Shown in pieces: positions 36,006-45,165 of a DNA stretch of 64,000 nucleotides. This DNA comes from Afipia sp. (lineage in GTDB: Bacteria; Pseudomonadota; Alphaproteobacteria; Rhizobiales; Xanthobacteraceae): the NCBI GenBank assembly GCA_024707075.1, contig JANQAK010000003.1:124001-188000 (forward strand). The letters are read 5' to 3'. A model generated the notes under the pieces. It was not told where the DNA came from, ran no database searches, and saw nothing but the letters and a program-made list of their open reading frames with translations. The position numbers were made by a program, and so were the translations under genes. Position 1 is the stretch's first letter. Each line of letters starts with the position of its first letter.

Positions 36006-36788
36006 ATGAATTTCCGTATCTTGGCCGCGCAGGCCTCGCCGCGCAGCCGGGTGTTTGCCGCCATGACCGCCGGTGCCTTTTTGGCCGCCGCGAGCATTTC
36101 CGGCGCTCTCGCCCAAGCTCCCGCGCCCGGCGCGCCGGCTCCAAAAGCTGCACCCAAGGCCGCTCCGAAGGCCGCGCCCAAGGCGCCGGCTCCTGCCGCC
36201 CAGCAGGCTCCCGCCGCTGCGCCGCAGCAGGCCCCGGCGGACCAGCAGGTCCAGTTGATCTATCAGCCCTGGACCAAGTTCTGCATGAAGGGCCAGGACG
36301 CCAACGCCAAGCAGGTCTGCTTCACCGGCAAGGACGGCCGCATCGAATCCGGCCAGCCCGTCGTCGCCGCCGTCATCATCGAGCCGGAAGGCGAGCCGAA
36401 GAAGCTGCTGCGCGTCACGCTGCCGCTCGGCATGCAGCTCGTTCACGGCACCCGCATCATCGTCGACCAGAACGCGCCGGCGCAGAGCCCTTACGTGATC
36501 TGCTTCGCCAACGGCTGCATGTCGGACTACGAGGTGACGCCCGAACTGCTCGCCAACATGAAGAAGGGCCAGAACCTCGTGGTTCAGGCGATCAACGCCA
36601 ACGGCGCACCGCTGACGCTGGCGCTGCCGCTCGCCGAATTCGCCAAGGCCTATGACGGTCCGCCGACCGATCCGAAGGTGTTCGAGGAAACGCAGAAGAA
36701 ATTGCAGGAAGAGCTTCAGAAGCGCGCGGCGGAAGCCCGCCAGAAGCTGGAAAACGCGGCGCCCGCTGCCAATCCCGCCGCGAAGTAA
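36006..36788 (+). CDS. Invasion-associated locus B (IalB) family protein
   Basis: The 260-residue secreted protein has a signal sequence (MTAGAFLAAASISGALAQ), a 45-residue Pro/Ala/Lys linker with repeated APKAAPKA units, and the IalB domain with VQLIYQPWTKFCM, GMQLVHGTRIIVDQ and SPYVICFANGCMSDYEV. Four cysteines fit two disulfides. The C terminus is a charged helix (FEETQKKLQEELQKRAAEAR). IalB proteins are common in Rhizobiales envelopes; in Bartonella they aid erythrocyte invasion. A strong terminator follows. Confidence 0.9.
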   Translation: MNFRILAAQASPRSRVFAAMTAGAFLAAASISGALAQAPAPGAPAPKAAPKAAPKAAPKAPAPAAQQAPAAAPQQAPADQQVQLIYQPWTKFCMKGQDANAKQVCFTGKDGRIESGQPVVAAVIIEPEGEPKKLLRVTLPLGMQLVHGTRIIVDQNAPAQSPYVICFANGCMSDYEVTPELLANMKKGQNLVVQAINANGAPLTLALPLAEFAKAYDGPPTDPKVFEETQKKLQEELQKRAAEARQKLENAAPAANPAAK

Positions 36789-36812
36789 CGCTGGCCATCT
36801 GCAAATGGATCG

Positions 36813-36839
36813 GGGCGCGCAGCATTGCGCGCCCTTTTT
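36813..36839 (+). terminator. Rho-independent terminator after the IalB-family gene
   Basis: GGGCGCGC (36813-36820) pairs with GCGCGCCC (36827-36834) across a 6-base loop and is followed by TTTTT (36835-36839), 25 bp after the stop. Confidence 0.92.
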
Positions 36840-36937
36840 CATTGCGCCGCGCGTCTCAAAATCTGATGCTCGGTCTTATCGACGGGCGGTATCTATGCCG
36901 CCGGAATTTTGCTTCCGCTACAAGGAGACATCGCAAC

Positions 36938-37138
36938 ATGAACGACTACAGCGCGCTTTCGCTTCCCGAACTTGAAGACCGCATCGCCATCGTCCGCGAC
37001 AACATCCGCCAATTGATCGAACAGGCCGCGGCTGTGTCCGGTGGTCAGAGCGAGGAACGCAACGCGGATCGCATCGCGCAGCAGACCGAAGAGCTGGAAG
37101 CTCTGGTGAAGGAACGGGACGGGCGGAAGCGGGGCTGA
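36938..37138 (+). CDS. Small coiled-coil protein of unknown function
   Basis: The 66-residue protein starts MNDYSALSLPELEDRIAIV and is almost wholly helical and charged (IRQLIEQAAAVSGG, TEELEALVKERDGRKRG), so it probably forms a coiled coil. AAGGAG at good spacing fixes the ATG at 36938 over a longer frame. Family is not recognised; similar short proteins are frequent in Bradyrhizobiaceae. Confidence 0.72.
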   Translation: MNDYSALSLPELEDRIAIVRDNIRQLIEQAAAVSGGQSEERNADRIAQQTEELEALVKERDGRKRG

Positions 37139-37156
37139 GCGTGAACTATCTTTTCC

Positions 37157-37226
37157 GCTCCGCCCTGCGAAAGCGGGGACCCAGTCTTTGGCCTTTCTGG
37201 ATTCCCGCTTGCGCGGGAATGGGCGG
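37157..37226. repeat. Palindromic repeat between convergent genes
   Basis: CTGCGAAAGCGGGGACCCAG and the perfect palindrome TTCCCGCTTGCGCGGGAA (37202-37219) make a partial REP-like unit related to the one at 6355-6455. It lies between the coiled-coil gene and convergent hspQ. Confidence 0.75.
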
Positions 37227-37240
37227 AGGTTTGGGGTGTA

Positions 37241-37573
37241 TCAGTTCAGCGACGGATTGCGCGGACGATAGCCGCCCGACTTGTCCTTGATGAAAATCTC
37301 GGCGACCTGCGAGTGGCGAATGGGCTCGCCAGAGTCGTCGGGCAGCAGGTTCTGCTCCGAAACATAGGCGACGTACTCGGACTCGGAGTTTTCGGCCAGC
37401 AGGTGATAGAACGGCTGGTCCTTGTGGGGCCGCATTTCCTCGGGAATCGACAGCCACCATTCCTCGGTGTTGTTGAATTCCGGATCGATATCGTAAATCA
37501 CGCCACGGAAAGAGAAAATCCGGTGGCGGACGATCTGGCCGATCTGAAACTTGGCGGTACGAGCTTTTATCAT
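37241..37573 (-). CDS. hspQ: Heat shock protein HspQ
   Basis: The 110-residue protein has the YccV/HspQ fold: FQIGQIVRHRIFSFRGVIYD, DPEFNNTEEWW, KDQPFYHLLAE and YVAYVSEQNL. HspQ is a hemimethylated-DNA-binding and Lon-associated specificity factor in enterobacteria; its role here is inferred from homology. Two ATGs are adjacent (37576 and 37573) and the second is used. Confidence 0.9.
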   Translation of the reverse strand: MIKARTAKFQIGQIVRHRIFSFRGVIYDIDPEFNNTEEWWLSIPEEMRPHKDQPFYHLLAENSESEYVAYVSEQNLLPDDSGEPIRHSQVAEIFIKDKSGGYRPRNPSLN

Positions 37574-37694
37574 CATCCGTCGAATAGACCATGATTGTGG
37601 CCGATGCTAGGGGTTGAGGCACGAATCGTGCCGGTTGGCACCCCTGCGCGGGAGCCGGTTCTCCGGCACCATCCGCCATGTCAAGCGTATCCCC

Positions 37695-38648
37695 ATGATC
37701 GATATTCTGAATCTTGCATTGCCCTATTTCGGGCTGATCTTCATCGGCTACGCCTGCGGAAAGTATAAGCGTCTGCCCGAAGCGGGGCTGGAGTGGATGA
37801 ATTTCTTCCTGCTCTACGTCTCGCTGCCGGCGCTGTTCTTCCGGACGCTGGCAAGGACGCCGCTTGAGGAATTGAACAATCCGCCGTTCGTGATCGCCAC
37901 CACGCTGGCGACCGCAAGTGCATTCTTCCTGTCGATGTTCGGTGCGAAACTAATCGCCAAGCTCTCGATGCGCGAATCCGCCATGGCGGGACTGGGCGGC
38001 GGCTACGGCAACATCGGCTACATGGGGCCGGGGCTTGCGCTGGCGACGCTGGGCGCGAAAGCGAACGCGCCGGTCGCGCTGATCTTCTGCTTCGATACGA
38101 TCTTCCTGTTCACCACCGTGCCGCTGCTGATGGTGCTGACCGACGGCGAGCGGCGGCCGTTGCTGCCCACGCTGGCGCTGGTCGCCAGACAGATCCTGCT
38201 GCATCCGCTGATCGTGGCGTCGTATTTCGGCGTGGCGGTGGCGGCGTTCCATGTGCCGGTGCCGGTCGGCCTCGACAACATGTTCCAGTTTCTGCAAAGC
38301 GCGGCCGCGCCGGTTGCGCTGTTCGCGCTCGGCGTCACGGTTGCGCTGCGCCCCTTCGAGCGGGTGCCATGGGAAGTGCCCGGCGTGATCGCGGTCAAGC
38401 TGATCGCGCATCCGCTGATCGTGTTCGGTCTCTTGATGCTGCTCGGACCGTTCCCACCGGAATGGGCGGCGACCGCACTGCTGCTGGCCTCACTGCCGCC
38501 GGCGCTCAACGTGTTCGTGATCGCGCGTCAGTATAACACCTGGATCGAACCGGCCTCGACCCTGGTGCTGGTCGGCACCTTCGTGTCGGTAGTGACGCTG
38601 ACCAGCGTGATGTGGATGATCAAGACCGGCGTGATCGTGTTTCCGTAA
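37695..38648 (+). CDS. AEC family transporter (auxin efflux carrier-like)
   Basis: The 317-residue inner-membrane protein has about ten hydrophobic helices and the family pattern of a helix break with GYGNIGYMGPGLAL in the middle. AEC carriers export or import organic anions such as malate; the substrate cannot be told from the sequence. The start MIDILNLALPYFGLIF at 37695 fits other family members better than a frame extending 27 codons upstream. Confidence 0.85.
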   Translation: MIDILNLALPYFGLIFIGYACGKYKRLPEAGLEWMNFFLLYVSLPALFFRTLARTPLEELNNPPFVIATTLATASAFFLSMFGAKLIAKLSMRESAMAGLGGGYGNIGYMGPGLALATLGAKANAPVALIFCFDTIFLFTTVPLLMVLTDGERRPLLPTLALVARQILLHPLIVASYFGVAVAAFHVPVPVGLDNMFQFLQSAAAPVALFALGVTVALRPFERVPWEVPGVIAVKLIAHPLIVFGLLMLLGPFPPEWAATALLLASLPPALNVFVIARQYNTWIEPASTLVLVGTFVSVVTLTSVMWMIKTGVIVFP

Positions 38649-38670
38649 AAACGTCGGGTCGTTCAATAGA

Positions 38671-38796
38671 AGCCTCATGGTGAGGAGGCGTTCTTGCGCC
38701 GTCTCGAACCATGAGGCGTGGGTGAGATGTTTTCTTTCTTTGTTCTTGTTTCCATCCTTCGAGACGCGCGCAAGGAGCGCGCTCCTCAGGATGAGG
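38671..38796. repeat. Palindromic repeat between AEC transporter and ubiH-type gene
   Basis: Inverted blocks CCTCATGGTGAGGAGGCG and CGCGCTCCTCAGGATGAGG, with a second inner copy CGAACCATGAGGCG, form a REP-like unit related to that at 24021-24132. The genes on either side converge. Confidence 0.75.
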
Positions 38797-38831
38797 TCCG
38801 GATATGTCGCAACATCGGTTGAGCGTCGGTG

Positions 38832-40022
38832 TTACCGTCCCCGCCACGACGGCGACAGTCCCTCGCGCATCGCGAAGCGGCGGATCGGGCTGATCGCGTT
38901 CAGCACATGCATTCCGGCGGCGCGGAGCGATTGCGTGGGCAGGAAATCGCTCAGCAGTGTCCGGTTCGCCATGTCCACGGCGAAGGTGCGGCTGAACACA
39001 TCGGCGCGGCGTGCGCGAGCGTAGCGCTGCAACACGTCGTCCGCGCCGGGATCGCTGCCTATCGAAAGCGCGTCGCTTACGATGTTCGTCAGGTCGGCGG
39101 CATCGCGCAGCCCCATGTTGAGGCCCTGCGCGCCGATCGGCGGAATGACATGGGCGGATTCACCCACCAGCACGATGCGGCCGGCGGCGAGACGGTCCGG
39201 AGTTTCGATGGCGAGCGGGAAAACGTGACGGCCGGGCGCAATCGTCACCTTGCCGAGGATCGAGTGCGACTGCTTTTCCAGCACGAGCGCAAGCTGATCG
39301 TCGTCGAGCGCCTTGAGGCGTTCGGCCTCATCGGGCCTGACTACCCAGACGATGCTGGAACGCTGGCCGGGCAGGGGGACGAACACGCACGGCCCGGACT
39401 CGGTGTGAAATTCAGTCGAGCAGTCATGGTGTGGGCGCGCATGCGCGATGTTGAGCGTCAACGCCGACTGCTTCAACTCACGCCGCTTGACGCCGATGCC
39501 TGCCGCCTCCCGGCACAGCGAATGACGTCCGTCCGCGCCGGCGACCAGCCCGGCAGAGAGCGACTGGCCTTGCCTGGTCGTAATCGTGACCGATGACTCA
39601 TCAGTGACCACCGATTGCGCTTCGTCATCGATGCGGACCAGACTTGGAAGCTCGGCCGCACGGTCTTCCATCGCGACCATCAGCAGGCGGTTCTCGATGT
39701 TGTACCCGAACGCCTCCATGCCGATCTCGTCGGACGAGAATTTCACTTCCGGCGAGCGGATCAGGCGGCGCGTATCGTCCACCAGCCGCATCACCCGCAA
39801 AGGTGCCGCGTCGGTACTGCACCGTTGCCAGACATCCAGCGATTGCAGGAAATCCACCGAGCCGCCGAGCAGCGCCGTGGTCCGGTTGTCGGCATAGGGC
39901 GAGCGGCGCGCGACCAGCGCGGCGCTGAGGCCGGCTTGGGCCAGCGCGATGGCGGTGGCGAGGCCGGCGGGGCCACCGCCAACGACAGCAGCCTGATAAA
40001 TCTGGGAAGGGCGTTCGGTCAT
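38832..40022 (-). CDS. ubiH: UbiH/COQ6-family FAD-dependent ubiquinone hydroxylase
   Basis: The 396-residue flavoprotein has the dinucleotide fold VVGGGPAGLATAIALAQAG, the mid-domain ADGRHSLCR, and the FAD-ribose motif GRIVLVGESAHVIPPIGAQ. It fits the hydroxylases that add oxygen to the ubiquinone ring. Alphaproteobacteria have several paralogues (UbiH, UbiF, UbiL), so regiospecificity is unclear and the symbol is provisional. It diverges from pcs; the 298-bp gap holds copy B of the bipartite repeat. Confidence 0.85.
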   Translation of the reverse strand: MTERPSQIYQAAVVGGGPAGLATAIALAQAGLSAALVARRSPYADNRTTALLGGSVDFLQSLDVWQRCSTDAAPLRVMRLVDDTRRLIRSPEVKFSSDEIGMEAFGYNIENRLLMVAMEDRAAELPSLVRIDDEAQSVVTDESSVTITTRQGQSLSAGLVAGADGRHSLCREAAGIGVKRRELKQSALTLNIAHARPHHDCSTEFHTESGPCVFVPLPGQRSSIVWVVRPDEAERLKALDDDQLALVLEKQSHSILGKVTIAPGRHVFPLAIETPDRLAAGRIVLVGESAHVIPPIGAQGLNMGLRDAADLTNIVSDALSIGSDPGADDVLQRYARARRADVFSRTFAVDMANRTLLSDFLPTQSLRAAGMHVLNAISPIRRFAMREGLSPSWRGR

Positions 40023-40079
40023 GAGGCTATCTATCGCCGGAATTTACCGCTGTCACAATCCGTTTGGGCGTCATCCTGA

Positions 40080-40245
40080 CTAGTGTGGTGGTTCGTAAGT
40101 CCGCACAATTTCTACAGCACCGTTCATTTGCGGACTTGCGAACCAAAACCACACTAGAATTAAAGGTTTCTAGTGTCCTTTTGAATCCGAAGTTCGCTAT
40201 GGAGCGTGCCGCAAAGTAAGGCGAACTTCGGATTCAGGACACTAG
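40080..40245. repeat. Bipartite palindromic element, copy B
   Basis: The first hairpin (40080-40157) runs from CTAGTGTGGTGG to CCACACTAG around the arms TAAGTCCGCA and TGCGGACTTG. The second (40170-40245) runs from CTAGTGTCCTTTTGAATCCG to CGGATTCAGGACACTAG. A 12-bp AT-rich spacer separates them. It is better preserved than copy A at 16180-16339 and lies in the opposite orientation. It lies between two divergent genes. Confidence 0.9.
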
Positions 40246-40320
40246 CATTTAAGGCAAATCGGCGCGAGTTGTGGGGCCGGATATGCAATCGCACGAGAAT
40301 CCTGATAGTCACAACAGTCT

Positions 40321-41055
40321 ATGACCGAGCCGGGCCAGCACAACCAGCCGACGTTTTCCGCCCGAATCCGCATGCGCGCGTTCGGTGTCCACATCTTCAC
40401 GGCGCTGGGCGGCGCGATCGCGCTGATCGCCATGTTGGAGGCAGTGAGGGAACACTGGGCCGCGATGTTCGGCTGGCTCGGGCTGGCGCTGATCATCGAT
40501 GGTCTCGACGGGCCGCTGGCGCGGCGGCTCAACGTCGGCGACGTGCTGCCGAACTGGTCCGGCGATACCCTCGATCTGGTGGTGGATTTCCTCACCTATG
40601 TGTTCGTGCCGGCCTATGCGATCACCGCGAGCGGCCTGCTGATCCCGCTGGCGACGCCGCTGCTCGGCGGCGCCATCGTCATTTCCGGCGCGCTGTATTT
40701 TTCCGACCGGCGCATGAAGACCGACGACAATCACTTTCGCGGCTTTCCCGCGCTGTGGAACGGTGCAGCATTCTACCTGTTCCTGCTGAAGCCGCCGGCG
40801 GCGGTAGGCAGCATCGCGCTCGCCGTTCTGGTGGCGCTCACGTTCGTGCCGTTCCATGTGATGCATCCGCTGCGCACCACGCGGTTCCGCAGGCTGAATG
40901 TCGCGCTTCTGGTGGTGTGGGCGATCTTGGCAATGATCGCGATTGCTGCCAATTTTGAAGTCTCGGTATGGATCAGCGCGGCGCTATGCGCCATCGGCGT
41001 CTATATTCTTTTCAGTGACGTGCTGATCCGATTGATGGGCTGGACTCGCGGATGA
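40321..41055 (+). CDS. pcs: Phosphatidylcholine synthase
   Basis: Pcs condenses choline with CDP-diacylglycerol to phosphatidylcholine, a route found in rhizobia and other eukaryote-associated bacteria. The 244-residue membrane protein has the CDP-alcohol phosphotransferase signature IDGLDGPLARR followed by DTLDLVVDFLTY, with the catalytic aspartates, and about eight helices. DRRMKTDDNHFRGFPALWN is typical of Pcs. Its stop overlaps the start of the terC-like gene as ATGA. Confidence 0.92.
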   Translation: MTEPGQHNQPTFSARIRMRAFGVHIFTALGGAIALIAMLEAVREHWAAMFGWLGLALIIDGLDGPLARRLNVGDVLPNWSGDTLDLVVDFLTYVFVPAYAITASGLLIPLATPLLGGAIVISGALYFSDRRMKTDDNHFRGFPALWNGAAFYLFLLKPPAAVGSIALAVLVALTFVPFHVMHPLRTTRFRRLNVALLVVWAILAMIAIAANFEVSVWISAALCAIGVYILFSDVLIRLMGWTRG

Positions 41056-41798
41056 CGGAATTACTGACAAGCCCGGAAGCATGGGCTGCGCTGCTGACCC
41101 TCACGGCGCTCGAGATCGTGCTCGGCATCGACAACGTGATCTTCCTGTCGGTGATCGTGTCGCGCATTCCGCCTCAACAGGCGGAGCGGGCGCGCAAGAT
41201 CGGCCTCGCGCTGGCGCTGGTGTTCCGGATCGCCTTGCTGAGCGTGCTGGTCTGGCTGATCGGGCTGACGCAGCCGGTCTTCACCGTCGGCAAGTTCGAG
41301 CTGTCGTGGCGGGACATCATCCTGCTCGGCGGCGGCCTGTTCCTGATCGCCAAGGCGACCCATGAAATCCATGCCGAAGTTGAGGCGCGGGACGAGGAGG
41401 GCGACACCCAGCCGAAGGCCAGCGCATTCTTCTGGGTGATCGTCCAGATCATCGTTATCGATCTGGTGTTCTCGCTGGATTCGATCATCACCGCGATCGG
41501 CATGGCGCAGGATCTGGAAATCATGATCGCCGCTGTCGTGATCGCCGTGGGCGTGATGTACGTATCGTCCAGGCCGGTGGCCGCGTTCGTGGCCGAGCAT
41601 CCGACCACGAAGATGCTGGCGCTGGCGTTCCTGGTGCTGATCGGCGTCGCGCTGGTCGCCGATGGCGCCCACTTCCACATTCCGCGCTCGTTTATCTACG
41701 TCGCGATCTGCTTCTCGGCGGCGGTGGAGGCCTTCAACATCATGGCCCAGCGCAACCGCAGGAAACGGGTGAAGAGCGAGCGCACGCAGGAAGGCTAG
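41052..41798 (+). CDS. TerC-family integral membrane protein
   Basis: The 248-residue protein has seven to eight helices and the family hallmarks LEIVLGIDNVIFLSV and VIDLVFSLDSIITAIG, whose acidic residues in helices suggest metal ion transport. TerC relatives export manganese or relate to tellurite resistance and metalation of exported proteins. Translational coupling to pcs suggests a membrane-linked role, but this is positional only. Confidence 0.9.
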   Translation: MTELLTSPEAWAALLTLTALEIVLGIDNVIFLSVIVSRIPPQQAERARKIGLALALVFRIALLSVLVWLIGLTQPVFTVGKFELSWRDIILLGGGLFLIAKATHEIHAEVEARDEEGDTQPKASAFFWVIVQIIVIDLVFSLDSIITAIGMAQDLEIMIAAVVIAVGVMYVSSRPVAAFVAEHPTTKMLALAFLVLIGVALVADGAHFHIPRSFIYVAICFSAAVEAFNIMAQRNRRKRVKSERTQEG

Positions 41799-41818
41799 CA
41801 GGCATCGGCTTCCGGCAC

Positions 41819-41927
41819 GTCATTCCGGGACGCGTTCTTCACGCGGACCCGGAATCCGGAAGAGTTCATCGGATACAACGCCGGGATTCCGGGTTCGCTC
41901 GCAAGCGCTCGCGCCCCGGAATGACGG
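41819..41927. repeat. Palindromic repeat after terC-like gene
   Basis: GTCATTCCGGGACGCG and CGCCCCGGAATGACGG form the outer arms, with inner ACCCGGAATCCGG and CCGGGATTCCGGGTTCGCTCG. This is a common alphaproteobacterial intergenic repeat pattern. Confidence 0.8.
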
Positions 41928-42024
41928 CGTGAACAGGGCGGCGCGACTTTGCTGCGTTGACAATTTACGCCTGATGGACTTCGCTCCCGGCTCAGGTCGT
42001 TCAAGAAAAGGCTCGGGAGAAACC

Positions 42025-42999
42025 ATGACCAAAGCTGTGCGCGTCCACCAGGTGGGCGGTCCGGAAGTAATGATCTATGAGGACGTGGAGGTGCCCGCGC
42101 CGGGCAACGGCGAGGTTCGCATCCGCCAGCACGCCATCGGACTGAACTTCATCGATGTCTATTTTCGCAACGGCCTCTACAAGGCCCCAAGCCTGCCGTT
42201 CATCGTCGGCAATGAGGCTGCGGGCGAGGTGGTGTCCGTCGGGCCGGGCGTGACCAACTTCCATCCCGGTGACCGCGTGGCGTACTATTTCAACCTCGGC
42301 GGCTACGCGACCGAGCGCAACATTCCCGCCGACAAGCTGGTGAAGCTGCCGGATCAGATTACCGATGAGCAGGCGGCGGTGCTGATGCTCAAGGGCCTGA
42401 CGGTCTGGTATCTGCTGCACAAGACCTTCAAGGTCGAACCGGGCCATCGCGTGTTGATCCACGCGGCGGCGGGCGGCATCGGGCTATTGGCGTGCCAGTG
42501 GGCGAAGGCGCTTGGCGCGAACGTTATCGGCACCGTCGGCACGGAAGAGAAGGCCAAGCTGGCGCTGGCCAACGGCTGCGATCACGTCATCCTCTACAAG
42601 CAGGAGGACTTTGCCGAGCGCGTGAAGCAGATCAGCCGGGGTGAACTATGCGACGTGGTCTATGACGGTGTCGGCAAGGATACCTTCGCCGGATCGCTGA
42701 AGTCGCTGAAGAAGCGCGGGCTGTTCGTCTCGTTCGGCAACGCATCGGGTCCGGTGCCGCCGTTCTCCATTGCCGAGTTGAACAATCACGGCTCGCTGTT
42801 CGCGACCCGGCCGAAACTCAACGATTATGTCGGTACGCGCAAGGAACTGATCGAGGGTGCGGACGCGCTGTTCGCCGCCGTGCTCAGCGGCACGCTGCAT
42901 GTGCCGATCAATCACGCCTACGCGCTGAAGGATGCGCAAAAGGCGCATCGCGATCTCGAAAGCCGCGTCACCACGGGATCGAGCATTTTGAAGCCGTGA
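42025..42999 (+). CDS. qor: NADPH:quinone oxidoreductase, zinc-independent MDR family
   Basis: The 324-residue protein reduces quinones with NADPH by family homology. It has the N-terminal GroES-like domain with VGNEAAGEVVSVGPGV and the cofactor motif HAAAGGIGLLACQWAKALGA. The zinc ligands of alcohol dehydrogenases are absent, as expected. GGGAG before ATG 42025 supports this start over a frame 32 codons longer. It is flanked by palindromic repeats on both sides. Confidence 0.9.
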   Translation: MTKAVRVHQVGGPEVMIYEDVEVPAPGNGEVRIRQHAIGLNFIDVYFRNGLYKAPSLPFIVGNEAAGEVVSVGPGVTNFHPGDRVAYYFNLGGYATERNIPADKLVKLPDQITDEQAAVLMLKGLTVWYLLHKTFKVEPGHRVLIHAAAGGIGLLACQWAKALGANVIGTVGTEEKAKLALANGCDHVILYKQEDFAERVKQISRGELCDVVYDGVGKDTFAGSLKSLKKRGLFVSFGNASGPVPPFSIAELNNHGSLFATRPKLNDYVGTRKELIEGADALFAAVLSGTLHVPINHAYALKDAQKAHRDLESRVTTGSSILKP

Positions 43000-43001
43000 A
43001 T

Positions 43002-43132
43002 CTTCCCTCTCCCCTTGTGGGAGAGGGTGCCCCGAACGTAGTGAGGGCGGGTGGATATGTAGTTGCTCCAGCAAACCCCTCACCCGGCTCGCTGTGCTCG
43101 CCACGCTCTCCCACAAGGGGCGAGGGGAAAGA
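43002..43132. repeat. Palindromic repeat between qor and rimO
   Basis: CTTCCCTCTCCCCTTGTGGGAG and CTCCCACAAGGGGCGAGGGG form long outer arms, with inner AGTGAGGGCGGGT and ACCCCTCACCCGGCTCGC. It ends four bases from the rimO stop and could terminate both convergent genes. Confidence 0.85.
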
Positions 43133-43136
43133 AATA

Positions 43137-44462
43137 TCAAAACCCCGCCACGGTCCCGTGCAGGTCGTACTGATCCGCACGGTCGATCTTTGCGGTGACG
43201 ATGTCGCCGACCTTGAGCGGCCGGCGGCTTGAGACGTAAACCGAGCCATCGATCTGCGGTGCGTCGGCTTTCGAGCGGCCCTTCGAGACGGTCGGGCCGA
43301 CTTCATCGATGATGATCTGCTGCCGCGTGCCGACTTTTCGTTTCAGCCGCTGCGCGGAAATCTTCTGCTGCCGTGCCATCAGTGCATTCCAGCGCGCGGT
43401 CTTGATCTCGTCCGGCACCGGATTCTCGATGGCGTTCGAGGTCGCGCCTGCAACGGGTTCGTACTTGAAGCAGCCGACGCGGTCGATCTGCGCCTCATCC
43501 AGCCAGTCGAGCAGATATTGGAAATCGGAATCGGTTTCGCCTGGGAAGCCGACGATGAAGGTCGAGCGCAATGTCAGGTCAGGGCATTGCTCGCGCCACG
43601 TCTTGATGCGGGCGAGCGTCTTGTCCTGCGCGGCGGGACGGCGCATCTGCTTCAGCACATCGGGCGCGGCGTGCTGGAACGGGATGTCGAGATAAGGAAG
43701 AATCTTGCCTTCGGTCATCAGGCCAATGACATCGTCGACATGCGGGTAGGGGTAAACATATTGCAGACGGACCCACGCGCCGAGTTCGCCGAGTTCGCGG
43801 GACAGGTCGAAGAATTTCGCGCGGACCTCGCGATCCTTCCACGGACTGGCAGCATATTTCAGGTCGATGCCGTAAGCCGACGTATCCTGCGACACCACCA
43901 GCAATTCCTTGACGCCGGCGGCCACCAGCTTCTCGGCCTCGCGCAAGACATCATGGGCCGGGCGCGACACCAGATCGCCGCGCAGCTTGGGGATGATGCA
44001 GAAGGTGCAGCGGTTGTTGCAACCTTCGGAAATCTTCAGATAGGCATAGTGCCGCGGCGTCAGCTTGATGCCCTGCGGCGGCACCAGATCGAGATGCGGG
44101 TTGTGCAGCGGCGGCAATGCGCGATGCACGGCATCCAGTACGCTTTCGTATTGCTGCGGCCCGGTGATCGACAGCACGTTGGGATAGGCTTTTTCGATCT
44201 GCTCGGGTTCCGCGCCCATGCAGCCGGTGACGATGACCTTGCCGTTCTCGGCCATGGCCTCGCCGATGGCCCCCAGCGATTCCTGCTTGGCGCTATCGAG
44301 GAAGCCGCAGGTGTTGACGATCACGAGGTCAGCGCCATCATGCTTGCGTGCAAGCTCGTAGCCCTCGGCGCGCAGGCGCGTGATGATGCGCTCGGAATCC
44401 ACCAGCGCCTTGGGGCATCCAAGCGACACAAAACTGACTTTTGGGGCGACGCCCTGTTCCAT
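43137..44462 (-). CDS. rimO: Ribosomal protein S12 methylthiotransferase
   Basis: RimO adds a methylthio group to Asp89 of ribosomal protein S12 using two 4Fe-4S clusters and S-adenosylmethionine. The 441-residue protein has the UPF0004 N-terminal domain with [16 protein letters not shown] and [10 protein letters not shown], the radical SAM motif [11 protein letters not shown], and a C-terminal TRAM domain. ATG 44462, preceded by AGGTGG, is chosen over a frame 79 codons longer that overlaps the nasT promoter region. Confidence 0.95.
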   Translation of the reverse strand: MEQGVAPKVSFVSLGCPKALVDSERIITRLRAEGYELARKHDGADLVIVNTCGFLDSAKQESLGAIGEAMAENGKVIVTGCMGAEPEQIEKAYPNVLSITGPQQYESVLDAVHRALPPLHNPHLDLVPPQGIKLTPRHYAYLKISEGCNNRCTFCIIPKLRGDLVSRPAHDVLREAEKLVAAGVKELLVVSQDTSAYGIDLKYAASPWKDREVRAKFFDLSRELGELGAWVRLQYVYPYPHVDDVIGLMTEGKILPYLDIPFQHAAPDVLKQMRRPAAQDKTLARIKTWREQCPDLTLRSTFIVGFPGETDSDFQYLLDWLDEAQIDRVGCFKYEPVAGATSNAIENPVPDEIKTARWNALMARQQKISAQRLKRKVGTRQQIIIDEVGPTVSKGRSKADAPQIDGSVYVSSRRPLKVGDIVTAKIDRADQYDLHGTVAGF

Positions 44463-44574
44463 ACTACCACCTGTCGGGAGAGCGCATGAGCTATCCCCGA
44501 TCCTGTACAAATACAAGGCTTTAAGCCCGGCGCGGGCGCATGCTAAGGTCGCTTTGCCGGAATGCAGGAATTGA

Positions 44575-45165
44575 ATGGTCGCGGATTCGTCGTTCAAGAT
44601 CGTCATCGTTGACGAAAGCCCGATCAGAGCCGCCATTCTGAAAGAGGGATTGCGCGATGCTGGCTTTGCCAGCGTCGAACACATCAGCGAGATGCACAAT
44701 CTGCTGGCGCGGATCTATCGCATCGATCCCGACGTCATTCTGATCGACCTCGAGAACCCCAGCCGCGACGTTCTGGAGCAGATGTTTCAGGTCAGCCGGG
44801 TCGTCCGCCGTCCCATCGCGATGTTCGTCGATCAGAGCGACGCCACCTCCATTCAGGATGCCGTGGAGGCCGGCGTGTCGGCATATATCGTCGATGGCCT
44901 CAAGAAAGAGCGCATCAAGCCGGTGCTTGATCTTTGCATCTCGCGGTTCAATGCCTTTGCGAAACTCCAGGACGAACTGGACCGCACCAAGTCGGCGCTG
45001 GAAGACCGCAAGATCCTCGATCGCGCCAAGGGCCTGCTGATGAAGGCGAAGGGGCTGACGGAAGAAGAAGCCTATGTGCTGATCCGCTCGACCGCCATGC
45101 GCGAGAAAAAGAAAATCGGCGAAATAGCCCAATCGATCATCACCGCGGCGGAGTTGCTGAAATGA
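44575..45165 (+). CDS. nasT: NasT-like response regulator with ANTAR RNA-binding domain
   Basis: NasT is the positive regulator of nitrate assimilation and binds leader RNA to prevent termination. The 196-residue protein has a receiver-like domain (1-125) with Asp13 and Asp58 in [10 protein letters not shown], and a C-terminal ANTAR domain with [20 protein letters not shown] and [18 protein letters not shown]. The stop overlaps the nasS start as ATGA, as expected for partners that act as a complex. It diverges from rimO. Confidence 0.94.
   Translation: MVADSSFKIVIVDESPIRAAILKEGLRDAGFASVEHISEMHNLLARIYRIDPDVILIDLENPSRDVLEQMFQVSRVVRRPIAMFVDQSDATSIQDAVEAGVSAYIVDGLKKERIKPVLDLCISRFNAFAKLQDELDRTKSALEDRKILDRAKGLLMKAKGLTEEEAYVLIRSTAMREKKKIGEIAQSIITAAELLK

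Noticed and set aside
44463..44699. 79-codon extension of rimO
   Set aside because: It overlaps the nasT gene and its promoter, and family members start near [15 protein letters not shown].
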